Of a stretch of DNA of 64,000 nucleotides, positions 53,486 through 61,305 are shown piece after piece. Position 1 is the stretch's first letter. Each line of letters starts with the position of its first letter. The DNA comes from Fusobacterium varium (GTDB lineage: Bacteria; Fusobacteriota; Fusobacteriia; Fusobacteriales; Fusobacteriaceae). The DNA lies in contig AP017968.1 in assembly GCA_002356455.1 (NCBI GenBank), positions 496,001 through 560,000 of the forward strand, written 5' to 3'. A program made the translations under genes and the position numbers. Under the pieces are notes generated by a model. That model saw only the letters and a list, made by a program, of their open reading frames with translations, made no database searches and was not told where the DNA came from.

Positions 53486-54925
53486 TTATCTTTTTATATA
53501 TTTATATTTTTCAGCTCCTACTATGATAGTCTTACCATGTGAAATTGGAATATATGGAAGATCTTTATAAATAAGTTGAACTATTTTGTCAAATACTTGG
53601 TCTCTTTTATCTTTTTCTTTTTCTTCTTTTATTATTTTGAGAAATGGTTGCAAGGCATTGTACATTTCCATGTCTCCAATATCATAAAGAAGAATTTTAC
53701 CTAAATTAAATACAGTATAATTGTCATTAAATGTAACATCAAAAATAGCAAGATCAAAATCTTTGCTCTGAAATTTAATATAGTATGAATCTATTTGATG
53801 AGGCAAAAGATTTACTTTCATTCCAGCCTTTTCAAGAGAAATTTTTATTTTTTCAGCTTGTTCCATACTATTATTTGTATTAAGCACCATAATATTGACT
53901 TCTTTATTTTTCAATCCTACTTTATTTATATTTTCTTTGGCTTTTGAAGTACTGTAGTCAATATTTATTTTGGAAAGTCTTGGAATAAACATTTCTTTAG
54001 GAAAAAAAGAATCAGCTGTTCTTTGGACAGCACTTTCAATTGCTTTTCTACTTTCTAAAGGATAATTTTTTTGATTACCAAACATAAGTACGGTACTTTC
54101 TGTTTCATCATTTTTTTCAATGAATAAGTTTTCATCAATTATTCCATATTCTTTTGCATTATTTAAAGATTTCTCTGTTACATCTAAAGCTATATTTGCT
54201 TTGTCATTAAATAAAGCTATAAGCCTTTGGCTTTCATTAACTTCTTCTCCAATATTTACTTTTTTTATATTAGAAATTCCATTGAAGTAATTAGAAAATC
54301 TTTCCAATTTTAAAGTTTTTCCATTAAAACTTTTAATAAAAAAAGGACCAGTACCAGTTATTTCTTTTCCATTTCTTTTGGCTATAGAACTAATTTCATA
54401 AGTTAATGAAGTTAAAAAAAGACTATCTTTTTCAGCAATTTTTATTATTAGTTCTTTTGTACTTAAAACTTTTATATCTGTTATTTCAGAATAAAAAGTT
54501 TTCAATGTTCCATTTTTTTTCAGATATTCTAATGAATCTTTCACATCTTTTGCAGTAAGAATACTTTTGTCATGAAATTTTATATCATTTTTTAATTCTA
54601 TAGACAGCTCTTTTTCGTTCAGCCATTTATAGTTTTTAACTAAATTAGGTTTTACCACTCCATTTTTGTCAGAAATAAAAAGAGTATCATATAATAAAGG
54701 AATAGCTCTTTTAGAGTAATTGTCTTTTATCATAGCAGGATCAATAGTTGAAACCCTCATTCCTTGAAGAATATTTAAAGTTTCTGGTATTTCACTAATT
54801 TTTTCATTTTGATATCCAAATTCATCAGCAAAAATATTTTCTACATCATTGGTAGTACTGCTAAAGCTAAAGATCAAAGAAAAATTAAATATCAATAATA
54901 ATAAATATTTTCTCAAAAAATTCAC
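53486..54925 (-). CDS. Family 5 (peptide-type) solute-binding protein, orphan
   Basis: 479 residues. A signal peptide (1-23) with no lipobox cysteine makes it periplasmic. The SBP_bac_5 fold is seen from L-N-I-L-Q-G-M-R-V-S-T-I-D-P near residue 49, I-K-F-H-D-K-S-I-L-T-A-K-D-V near 114 and G-T-G-P-F near 190. Such proteins bind oligopeptides or nickel for ABC importers, but no ABC permease or ATPase gene is near. It sits directly downstream of an HD-GYP protein with periplasmic sensor domains. A sensory role, presenting a ligand to that protein, is an inference. The gap to the HD-GYP gene is 11 bases. Confidence 0.88.
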   Translation of the reverse strand: MNFLRKYLLLLIFNFSLIFSFSSTTNDVENIFADEFGYQNEKISEIPETLNILQGMRVSTIDPAMIKDNYSKRAIPLLYDTLFISDKNGVVKPNLVKNYKWLNEKELSIELKNDIKFHDKSILTAKDVKDSLEYLKKNGTLKTFYSEITDIKVLSTKELIIKIAEKDSLFLTSLTYEISSIAKRNGKEITGTGPFFIKSFNGKTLKLERFSNYFNGISNIKKVNIGEEVNESQRLIALFNDKANIALDVTEKSLNNAKEYGIIDENLFIEKNDETESTVLMFGNQKNYPLESRKAIESAVQRTADSFFPKEMFIPRLSKINIDYSTSKAKENINKVGLKNKEVNIMVLNTNNSMEQAEKIKISLEKAGMKVNLLPHQIDSYYIKFQSKDFDLAIFDVTFNDNYTVFNLGKILLYDIGDMEMYNALQPFLKIIKEEKEKDKRDQVFDKIVQLIYKDLPYIPISHGKTIIVGAEKYKYIKR

Positions 54926-54936
54926 CTCTGCAGTAT

Positions 54937-57051
54937 TTATTTATTTTTTATAGCTGAATAGATTTCATCAGCAAGATATATAGATTTTGTATTTTCTTCA
55001 TAGATTTTTTTAAATAATTCACTATTTTTTAGGAAAAGATTTACCAATTCAGGGTCAAAGCTAATATTACTTTCCTCAGTTATAATTTGTACAGCCTTTT
55101 CATGTGAAAATCCAGGTCTATATGCTTTATCTTGTCTTAAGGTATCATAAGTATCTGCTAAAGCTACAATTCTTCCTTCAATTGGAATTTCAGTTCCTTT
55201 TAATCCTAATGGATATCCTAAACCATTCCATTTTTCATGATGAAATTTAACAAGATTTTCAGCAACACTTCCTAATCCTAATTTTTCAGCAAGTCTATGC
55301 CCTACAATTGCATGTTCTTTTACTTTATTAAATTCTTCAGCAGTTAATTTTCCAGGTTTATTTAAAATTTCATTAGGAACGATAACTTTACCTAAATCAT
55401 GTAGAATAGCAAATTTTTTAATTTCTGATACTACTTTTTTATCTAACCCTGATTTTTCAGCAAGCAATTCAGAATACATAGACAATCTTTTTGCATGATC
55501 TCCAGCTTCCTCTTGATCTAACTGGTTTATCATTTCTAGTGTTTCTACTAAAGCATTACCTAAAATTTCAGCTTTTTTTCTATTTTTTTCAGATTTTATA
55601 AGAACTATTATTAATATAATTATAAAAATTATAGTTGGAATAGCTACTTTCATCATAAGTTTGTAATTTTTTTCTACAAGAATATTTTTATTGGCTTCGG
55701 GATCAGATAGAGTTTTATCAACTGCGAAACTTCTCATTATCGTGTTGACAAGTTGGCTTAATTCTTCTTCACTGCTTTTTACTCCAAGACTAATAGCCAT
55801 ATTTTCATTTATAGTTCCAGCTATTTTAACTTTATCATCTAAAAATTCATTAGTTATAGCTCCTCTGATAACGCTTGAAAATCCAACAAAATAATCTCCT
55901 TCTCCAGCAGATAATTTTTTTAGTCCTTCTTGAACTGATTTAACAGGAATTATTTTGATATCTTTAGCTACTTGTGGAAGATATTCAGAAAAATAGCTGT
56001 TTTGTACAACCAATATTTTTTTATTATCTAAATCTGTTATACTTGCTCCATATGAATCTAGTTTTCTATTTGCTATAGCAATGTCATTTGAGTAATATGG
56101 ACTGCTGAAAATGTATTTTTCCATTTTTTTCTGATTTTTTATAATATAGGCATTTATGTCTCCATCAGCTTTGGTAAGTTTGAAAGGGATTCCAATGATA
56201 CTTTCTAAATCTTTCAATATATCAGGAAGAAGCCCTTTATATTTTCCACCCTTCTCATAATAAAGTGGAAGTGCATATTTTGCTTCAGGAAGTCGTACCT
56301 TTACTTCTTTGAATTTATTTCTTACAATTTCTTGATTAGGAGTATCTTTTAAAAGATATGTATAATAATTTATTCTGTTTCCTTTTATAATATTAGTAAA
56401 ATTAGAAGCTGATAATGAAGCTATATAATTTTTAATAGAATTATATAATTCAGTTTTATCTTCTCTTACTGCAATTTGTTCTTTGTATTGAAGAGATTCT
56501 ATTATCCTAATATGACTTTCTACAGAGTTGCTTTCAGACCAATCGACTATAATGAAAGCATCTGCTTCTCCAATTTCAAGTGCTTCCAATCCTTTATCCT
56601 CGTTAGAAACAGTAACTTTTTTAAATCCTATGTTTGAAAATCTTTCTTCAAATTCTTTTAATCCACGTGAATTAGGGATATAAGCTATTTTTAATCCATT
56701 AAGATCACTTATTTTTCTAATATTACTGTTATTTTTTACTAAAACTGATACCTTATAAGTAATAGATGTAGGAATATAGTTATAATGTTCATCTTCATAA
56801 GAATCCACTACCCTAATCATTATTTCAGGATTTTCACTTTCCAGTTTATAGTTTAAAATATAATTAGAATTGAATTTTTCATTATTAATTTTTTCAAATA
56901 ATTCGGCATAAACACCTTCATATTTCCCAGTTTCCAAATTTTTGTACAGATACATATCTGTAAGGTTAAGAGGTATCTTTATAGTCAGAGGTTCTTTTGC
57001 AAAAATAAAAGAAGTTATGATTACAAAGAAAATTATAATTAGTTTTTTCAT
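54937..57051 (-). CDS. HD-GYP c-di-GMP phosphodiesterase with two periplasmic binding domains
   Basis: 704 residues from ATG 57051, after GGTGG; a start 4 codons upstream is possible. The order is signal peptide (1-19), two SBP_bac_3-type periplasmic domains (about 25-240 and 245-460), one membrane helix (about 470-492), then a cytoplasmic HD-GYP domain. All HD-GYP residues are present: H-D-L-G-K near 550, K-E-H near 578, F-H-H-E-K-W-N-G-L-G-Y-P near 608 and A-L-A-D-T-Y-D near 635. It should degrade c-di-GMP when a ligand is, or is not, bound outside. It is made from the transcript that c-di-GMP riboswitch 2 controls, which gives a feedback loop. Confidence 0.92.
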   Translation of the reverse strand: MKKLIIIFFVIITSFIFAKEPLTIKIPLNLTDMYLYKNLETGKYEGVYAELFEKINNEKFNSNYILNYKLESENPEIMIRVVDSYEDEHYNYIPTSITYKVSVLVKNNSNIRKISDLNGLKIAYIPNSRGLKEFEERFSNIGFKKVTVSNEDKGLEALEIGEADAFIIVDWSESNSVESHIRIIESLQYKEQIAVREDKTELYNSIKNYIASLSASNFTNIIKGNRINYYTYLLKDTPNQEIVRNKFKEVKVRLPEAKYALPLYYEKGGKYKGLLPDILKDLESIIGIPFKLTKADGDINAYIIKNQKKMEKYIFSSPYYSNDIAIANRKLDSYGASITDLDNKKILVVQNSYFSEYLPQVAKDIKIIPVKSVQEGLKKLSAGEGDYFVGFSSVIRGAITNEFLDDKVKIAGTINENMAISLGVKSSEEELSQLVNTIMRSFAVDKTLSDPEANKNILVEKNYKLMMKVAIPTIIFIIILIIVLIKSEKNRKKAEILGNALVETLEMINQLDQEEAGDHAKRLSMYSELLAEKSGLDKKVVSEIKKFAILHDLGKVIVPNEILNKPGKLTAEEFNKVKEHAIVGHRLAEKLGLGSVAENLVKFHHEKWNGLGYPLGLKGTEIPIEGRIVALADTYDTLRQDKAYRPGFSHEKAVQIITEESNISFDPELVNLFLKNSELFKKIYEENTKSIYLADEIYSAIKNK

Positions 57052-57106
57052 TAGCACCACCATTTTTATAATATTTTATTATTTTATTTACTGAAATAAT
57101 TGTGAA

Positions 57107-57144
57107 AAAAGTTGTAATAATGAAAAAATCATAACTACAACTTT
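57107..57144 (-). terminator. Intra-operon hairpin after pilin C
   Basis: AAAGTTGTA and TACAACTTT form the base of an imperfect stem that also pairs TCATAA/TTATGA-like inner bases, with a T-run on the minus strand. Placed between pilin C and the HD-GYP gene, it would reduce expression of the downstream genes relative to the pilin. Confidence 0.65.
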
Positions 57145-57166
57145 AAAAGATAAAATATATTAGCTA

Positions 57167-57709
57167 CTACATAAAACTGTCATCATATTCAATTCTAAAA
57201 AGAATAGCTCCTTCATATGCTCCTGATGATGTACTTGAAGAAACATCAGTCAAAGTTCCAGAAACTAAGAGTGTTTCAGGAGAATTTTCAGTTAATTTTA
57301 AATTTTCGATATTTTTAAATTCTCCTTCTTTAAGAAATAGATTAAATTCAGCAGTAATTTTTTGAGATGGATTATTTTTATTTGTCAATATAACTTTAAG
57401 TTTTTCAGCATTTTTTACATCTTTTACAGTACCATCGTTTTTATCTGCCCATTGCATTTTTATATCACCATCGCCTGAAATTTTTATTTTTCCAGAATGA
57501 GCTCCACTATTTCCTGAACTTGTTTTAGGTCTATTATTAGAACTGTAATCTTGTGCTATGATGGTTCCAAAACTGGCTTGTTCAATAACTTCAATTTTAA
57601 TGGGGGCTAAAAATTCTGCACTGACATTTACTGTAGCTTCATTTTCAGGAATTCCAAAAGAAAGAAGGGAAAAAATAAATATTCCTAAGGAAATCAATAT
57701 TTTTTTCAT
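57167..57709 (-). CDS. Pilin-like structural subunit (C)
   Basis: 180 residues. Signal peptide M-K-K-I-L-I-S-L-G-I-F is cleaved near S-F-G. The mature part has the DUF4402-like pattern A-E-F-L-A-P-I-K-I-E-V-I-E-Q-A-S-F-G-T-I near 30-50 and ends A-Y-E-G-A-I-L-F-R-I-E-Y-D-D. It is the first gene of the usher operon, directly after riboswitch 2. It may be the shaft subunit of this operon's fimbria. ATG 57709 follows TTTGGAGGAAAATTT. Confidence 0.8.
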   Translation of the reverse strand: MKKILISLGIFIFSLLSFGIPENEATVNVSAEFLAPIKIEVIEQASFGTIIAQDYSSNNRPKTSSGNSGAHSGKIKISGDGDIKMQWADKNDGTVKDVKNAEKLKVILTNKNNPSQKITAEFNLFLKEGEFKNIENLKLTENSPETLLVSGTLTDVSSSTSSGAYEGAILFRIEYDDSFM

Positions 57710-57755
57710 AAATTTTCCTCCAAAATCTATAAATAATTAAATTAAAATTTAGATA

Positions 57756-57810
57756 AAAAAAATGCAATTATAAAAAAAGCAGACATTTTTTGTACTTTTT
57801 TATAATTGCA
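57756..57810 (-). terminator. Expression-platform terminator of c-di-GMP riboswitch 2
   Basis: A perfect 15-bp stem (57763-57777 with 57796-57810), including the TTGCAA of the aptamer P1, is followed by eight T residues on the minus strand. It has the same design as riboswitch 1. Confidence 0.9.
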
Positions 57811-57872
57811 ACTGGCTGCCATTTAACAGGCCCTATAGCTTTGCGTCATAATGTTTCCATTATTTTGCCATA
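57806..57872 (-). ncRNA. Cyclic di-GMP-I riboswitch (GEMM) 2
   Basis: On the minus strand the aptamer reads TGGCAAAA, a GAAA-capped stem (TAATGGAAACATTA), GACGCAAAGC, GGGCC, ATGGCAGCC and GTTGCAA, the c-di-GMP-I consensus in full. It controls the long operon pilin C, HD-GYP, solute-binding protein, adhesin, usher, MORN protein and chaperone C. The final P1 strand is reused in the terminator, so ligand binding is predicted to permit transcription. Its core is almost identical to riboswitch 1, indicating recent duplication or strong selection. Confidence 0.95.
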
Positions 57873-57915
57873 AAATATGTTTGAATCATTTTTTTGACCA
57901 TATCGTCTTACCTTA

Positions 57916-57944
57916 AGAATACTATACTTCATTAAAAAAGTCAA
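57916..57944 (-). promoter_or_regulatory. Promoter of riboswitch 2 and the usher operon
   Basis: On the minus strand TTGACT (57939-57944) and TATTCT (57916-57921) with a 17-base spacer, about 45 bases upstream of the aptamer. It is less perfect than the riboswitch 1 promoter. Confidence 0.7.
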
Positions 57945-58025
57945 TGTTTTTTGAGATAAAAAACCAATTTAAAATATGCTATAAAAGGGATATATGAATA
58001 GTATAGAGTATGTATATAAAATAGT

Positions 58026-58053
58026 TTGAAAAAATTGGAATATATGTTATACT
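58026..58053 (+). promoter_or_regulatory. Promoter of the purine permease/adenine deaminase operon
   Basis: TTGAAA (58026-58031) and TATACT (58048-58053) with a 16-base spacer, about 35 bases upstream of the permease start. No purine riboswitch was found in the short leader. Confidence 0.6.
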
Positions 58054-58094
58054 ACTTCTATTAATTTATAATTTTTAAGGGGGAAATTTTAAAA

Positions 58095-59402
58095 ATGGAT
58101 TTTTTAGAGAAGCAATTTAAGCTGAAAGAACATGGAACAGACATGAAAACTGAAATATTAGCAGGGATAACAACTTTTGCTACAATGGCGTATGTACTTG
58201 CAACTGTGCCATCTATGATGGGAGCAGCAGGATTCAGCAAGGCAGCAGTTCTTACTATGGTTATAATTTTATGTGCAGTAACATCTACAGCAATGGGACT
58301 TGTAACTAATAGACCTTTTGTACTTGGACCTGGACTTGGAAGTGTGGGAGTATATGCCATTACAATGATAGTTGGAGAAGAAATGTCACCTGCAGTTGCT
58401 TCAGGAGTTATTTTCTGGGAAGGAATACTTTTTGTTGTTATTTCTTTTGTAGGTCTTAGAGATATTATTGTAAAATTGATTCCATTAAGTATAAAAATAT
58501 CTATTAGTGCAGGTATAGGATTATTTATATCTTTACTTGGATTTAAAAATGCTGGGATAATAGTTGCAAATGCAAAGAAGAATGTACTTGGATTTGGAGA
58601 TCTTACAAGTCCAGCAGCAATTCTTGCAGTAATAGGTCTTGTTATACTTTTAGTTCTTGAGATAAGAAAAATAAATGGAGGAGTAATTCTTGCTATTATA
58701 CTTACTACAATTATAGGTATACCTTTAGGAGTTACTAAAATACCAACTACTATTTTTGCAGCACCAGGAAGTATTTCAGAAATGGCATTTAATATTGATA
58801 TAATAGGAGCATTAAATATAAAATATATTCCATTTTTATTTGCTCTTTTTATACCTGATTTTTTCTCTACTTTTGGAACTGTTATAGGTGTAGGAGCAAA
58901 AGCAGGACTTTTAGATGAAAATGGGAATTTGCCTGGGATAGAAAAATGTTTTTATGTAGATTCAATATCTACTGTACTAGGAAGTTTCTTCTGTATGCCT
59001 TGTATGACTACATATTTAGAATCAGCAAGTGGAGTAGAAGCAGGAGGAAAAACTGGACTTACTTCTGTATCTACATCAGCAGTATTCTTACTTATGTTTC
59101 TGATTACACCTCTGGCACTTATGATACCAGCAGCAGCTACAGCTCCTACATTAATGCTCATTGGAGTAAAAATGCTTAGTGGAATGAGAAATATAAATTA
59201 TGATGATGCTACAGAATGCATTCCAGCATTTTTATCAGTTGCTTTAACAATATTTACATTTAATGTTGCAAATGGAATATCAGCAGCAATAATAGTTTAT
59301 GTAATATTAAAAGTAGCAAGTGGAAGAGGTAGGGAAGTACCAAAAACTATGTATCCATTTGCAGCAGTTCTTTGTTACTACTTCTATACATTGACAATAT
59401 AG
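58095..59402 (+). CDS. NCS2-family purine permease (AzgA/PbuG type)
   Basis: 435 residues with about 12 to 14 membrane segments. N-terminal F-L-E-K-Q-F-K-L-K-E-H-G-T and E-I-L-A-G-I-T-T-F-A-T-M-A-Y are hallmarks of the AzgA group of hypoxanthine/adenine/guanine transporters, as is F-V-L-G-P-G-L-G-S near residue 75. ATG 58095 follows TTAAGGGGGAAATTTTAAAA. The adenine deaminase gene begins 20 bases downstream, so adenine is the likely substrate. Confidence 0.92.
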   Translation: MDFLEKQFKLKEHGTDMKTEILAGITTFATMAYVLATVPSMMGAAGFSKAAVLTMVIILCAVTSTAMGLVTNRPFVLGPGLGSVGVYAITMIVGEEMSPAVASGVIFWEGILFVVISFVGLRDIIVKLIPLSIKISISAGIGLFISLLGFKNAGIIVANAKKNVLGFGDLTSPAAILAVIGLVILLVLEIRKINGGVILAIILTTIIGIPLGVTKIPTTIFAAPGSISEMAFNIDIIGALNIKYIPFLFALFIPDFFSTFGTVIGVGAKAGLLDENGNLPGIEKCFYVDSISTVLGSFFCMPCMTTYLESASGVEAGGKTGLTSVSTSAVFLLMFLITPLALMIPAAATAPTLMLIGVKMLSGMRNINYDDATECIPAFLSVALTIFTFNVANGISAAIIVYVILKVASGRGREVPKTMYPFAAVLCYYFYTLTI

Positions 59403-59422
59403 AAACTAAATAGGAGAAAAGA

Positions 59423-61135
59423 ATGAAAATAGATTTATTGATTAAAAATGTAAAAGTCTACAATTCATATTTAAAAAAATTCAGAGAGGCTAATGTAGCT
59501 GTTTTAGATAAAAAAATACTTCATGTAGATATAAAAAAAGATGTAGAGTTTGATGCAGAAAAAATTATAGATGGAAAAAATCAATATATGATACCTGGAT
59601 TGATAGATATACATATGCATATAGAAAGTTCTATGATGACACCAGCACCATTTTGTCATCAGCTTGCAAAAAATGGGGTTACAACTATTGTAGCAGAGCC
59701 TCATGAGATAGCCAATGTTTTTGGGGCTAGAGGAATATATTCTATGATAGAAGCAGAAAATAATATTGAAACAAGTATATTTTATGGAATTCCAAGCAGT
59801 GTTCCATCAACTTCAGAAGAATTGGAAACAACAGGAGCAGTCATAGATTGTGAAGGAATGAAAAAAATTGCTGAGAATCCAAATGTTATCTGTGTAGGAG
59901 AAGTGATGAACTATAGAAAGGTTATAGCTGATAATACTTTAGAAATATGCAGATTTATAGAGTATGTAAAAAAAGAGAAGCCAACATATGCTATTGAAGG
60001 ACATTGCCCAAAACTTCTTGATCTTGAACTTTCAAAATTTTTATATCTTGGAATAAATGGAGATCATACAGAACATACAATGGAAGAATTTAAACAGAGA
60101 TTTGAAAATGGCATGTTTGTTGAAATACAAGCAAAATCTATAGAAAGAGAGCTTATAGACTATATTAAAGAAAATAATCTTTATGAACATTTTTCATTTG
60201 TAACTGATGATGTAATGGCAGATACTTTTCTCAATGAAGGTCATCTTAATGTTGTTATGAAAAAGGCTGTCAAAGAAGGACTTAAAATAGAAGATGCTAT
60301 ATATTCAGCAACTTATACTCCTGCTAGAAGAATGCACCTTTTAGATAGAGGAGTTCTGGCTCCTGGAAAAAAGGCTGACTTTTTATTTGTAGAAGATTTA
60401 GAAAAATTTGAAATAAAAAATACTTTTATTGATGGTAAAGAAGTTTATAATTTTTCAGAAGAAAAAAAATATATTCCTACTTCTTATAAATTTCCAGAAG
60501 ATTTTTATAAGAGTGTCCATGTGAAAAACATAAAGAAAGAAGATTTAAGGATTTCAGTACAAAGCAAAGAAAAAGAAGTCATGTGCAGAATTATAGAAGT
60601 AAGTGATGGAAGTACAAGAACTAAAGAACTTATTAGAGCTGTTCCAGTGAAAGATGGATTTCTTGATTGGGAAAATAGCGAGTATTGTTTAATAGCTGTT
60701 TTTGAAAGACATGGTAAAAATGGAAATATAGGTTTTGGACTGGTAACAGGAGATTCTATAAAAGAAGGAGCAATAGCTACTACCTATGCTCATGATCATC
60801 ATAATTTGATGGTAATAGGAAAAACTGCTGAAGATGTAGTAACAGCAGCTAACAGGATAATTGAAATTCAAGGTGGAATATGTGCTGTGAAAGATGGCAA
60901 TATTTTAAATGAAGTAAAATTACCAGTAGCTGGAATATTATCAGAAAAAAGTGTAGAAGAATTAGGTAAAGAAGTAGAAGGATTAAGAAATGCTATGAAA
61001 ATTCTTGGTTATAAACATTATAATCCTATAATGTCTCTTTGTACTTTATCTCTTCCAGTATCACCTGCATTAAAGATAACTGATAAAGGGATTATTGATG
61101 TAGCAGAATCAAGAATTGTAAGTATTATAGTATAA
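59423..61135 (+). CDS. ade: Adenine deaminase
   Basis: 570 residues, typical for bacterial Ade of the amidohydrolase superfamily. The metal motif is G-L-I-D-I-H-M-H-I-E-S-S-M near residue 57, with further ligands in A-E-P-H-E near 93 and G-H-C-P near 193, and V-T-D-D near 263. It converts adenine to hypoxanthine and ammonia. Together with the adjacent permease it forms an adenine uptake and salvage unit. ATG 59423 follows TAGGAGAAAAGA. Confidence 0.95.
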   Translation: MKIDLLIKNVKVYNSYLKKFREANVAVLDKKILHVDIKKDVEFDAEKIIDGKNQYMIPGLIDIHMHIESSMMTPAPFCHQLAKNGVTTIVAEPHEIANVFGARGIYSMIEAENNIETSIFYGIPSSVPSTSEELETTGAVIDCEGMKKIAENPNVICVGEVMNYRKVIADNTLEICRFIEYVKKEKPTYAIEGHCPKLLDLELSKFLYLGINGDHTEHTMEEFKQRFENGMFVEIQAKSIERELIDYIKENNLYEHFSFVTDDVMADTFLNEGHLNVVMKKAVKEGLKIEDAIYSATYTPARRMHLLDRGVLAPGKKADFLFVEDLEKFEIKNTFIDGKEVYNFSEEKKYIPTSYKFPEDFYKSVHVKNIKKEDLRISVQSKEKEVMCRIIEVSDGSTRTKELIRAVPVKDGFLDWENSEYCLIAVFERHGKNGNIGFGLVTGDSIKEGAIATTYAHDHHNLMVIGKTAEDVVTAANRIIEIQGGICAVKDGNILNEVKLPVAGILSEKSVEELGKEVEGLRNAMKILGYKHYNPIMSLCTLSLPVSPALKITDKGIIDVAESRIVSIIV

Positions 61136-61139
61136 AATA

Positions 61140-61177
61140 AAAATGGAGAATATCATTGTGGTTTTCTCCATTTTTTA
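61140..61177 (+). terminator. Terminator after adenine deaminase
   Basis: AAAATGGAGAA and TTCTCCATTTT form an 11-bp stem with T-run just after the stop. Confidence 0.88.
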
Positions 61178-61239
61178 ATTTAATTAAAAAATACAAGAGT
61201 TCACTATTTCATGAAATTAAAAAAATATGAGTATATCTA

Positions 61240-61268
61240 TTGACAAATTACTTCTAAGAGGGTAATAA
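61240..61268 (+). promoter_or_regulatory. Promoter of the CARF-type gene
   Basis: TTGACA (61240-61245) followed after 17 bases by TAATAA (61263-61268), about 38 bases before the start codon. Confidence 0.6.
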
Positions 61269-61305
61269 ATTAGGTAGAAAAACATTCAGAATGGAGGAAC
61301 TCATA

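Noticed and set aside
57945-58094. Purine riboswitch before the permease/adenine deaminase operon
   Set aside because: The leader after the promoter is only about 35 bases, too short for the aptamer, and its conserved bases are absent.
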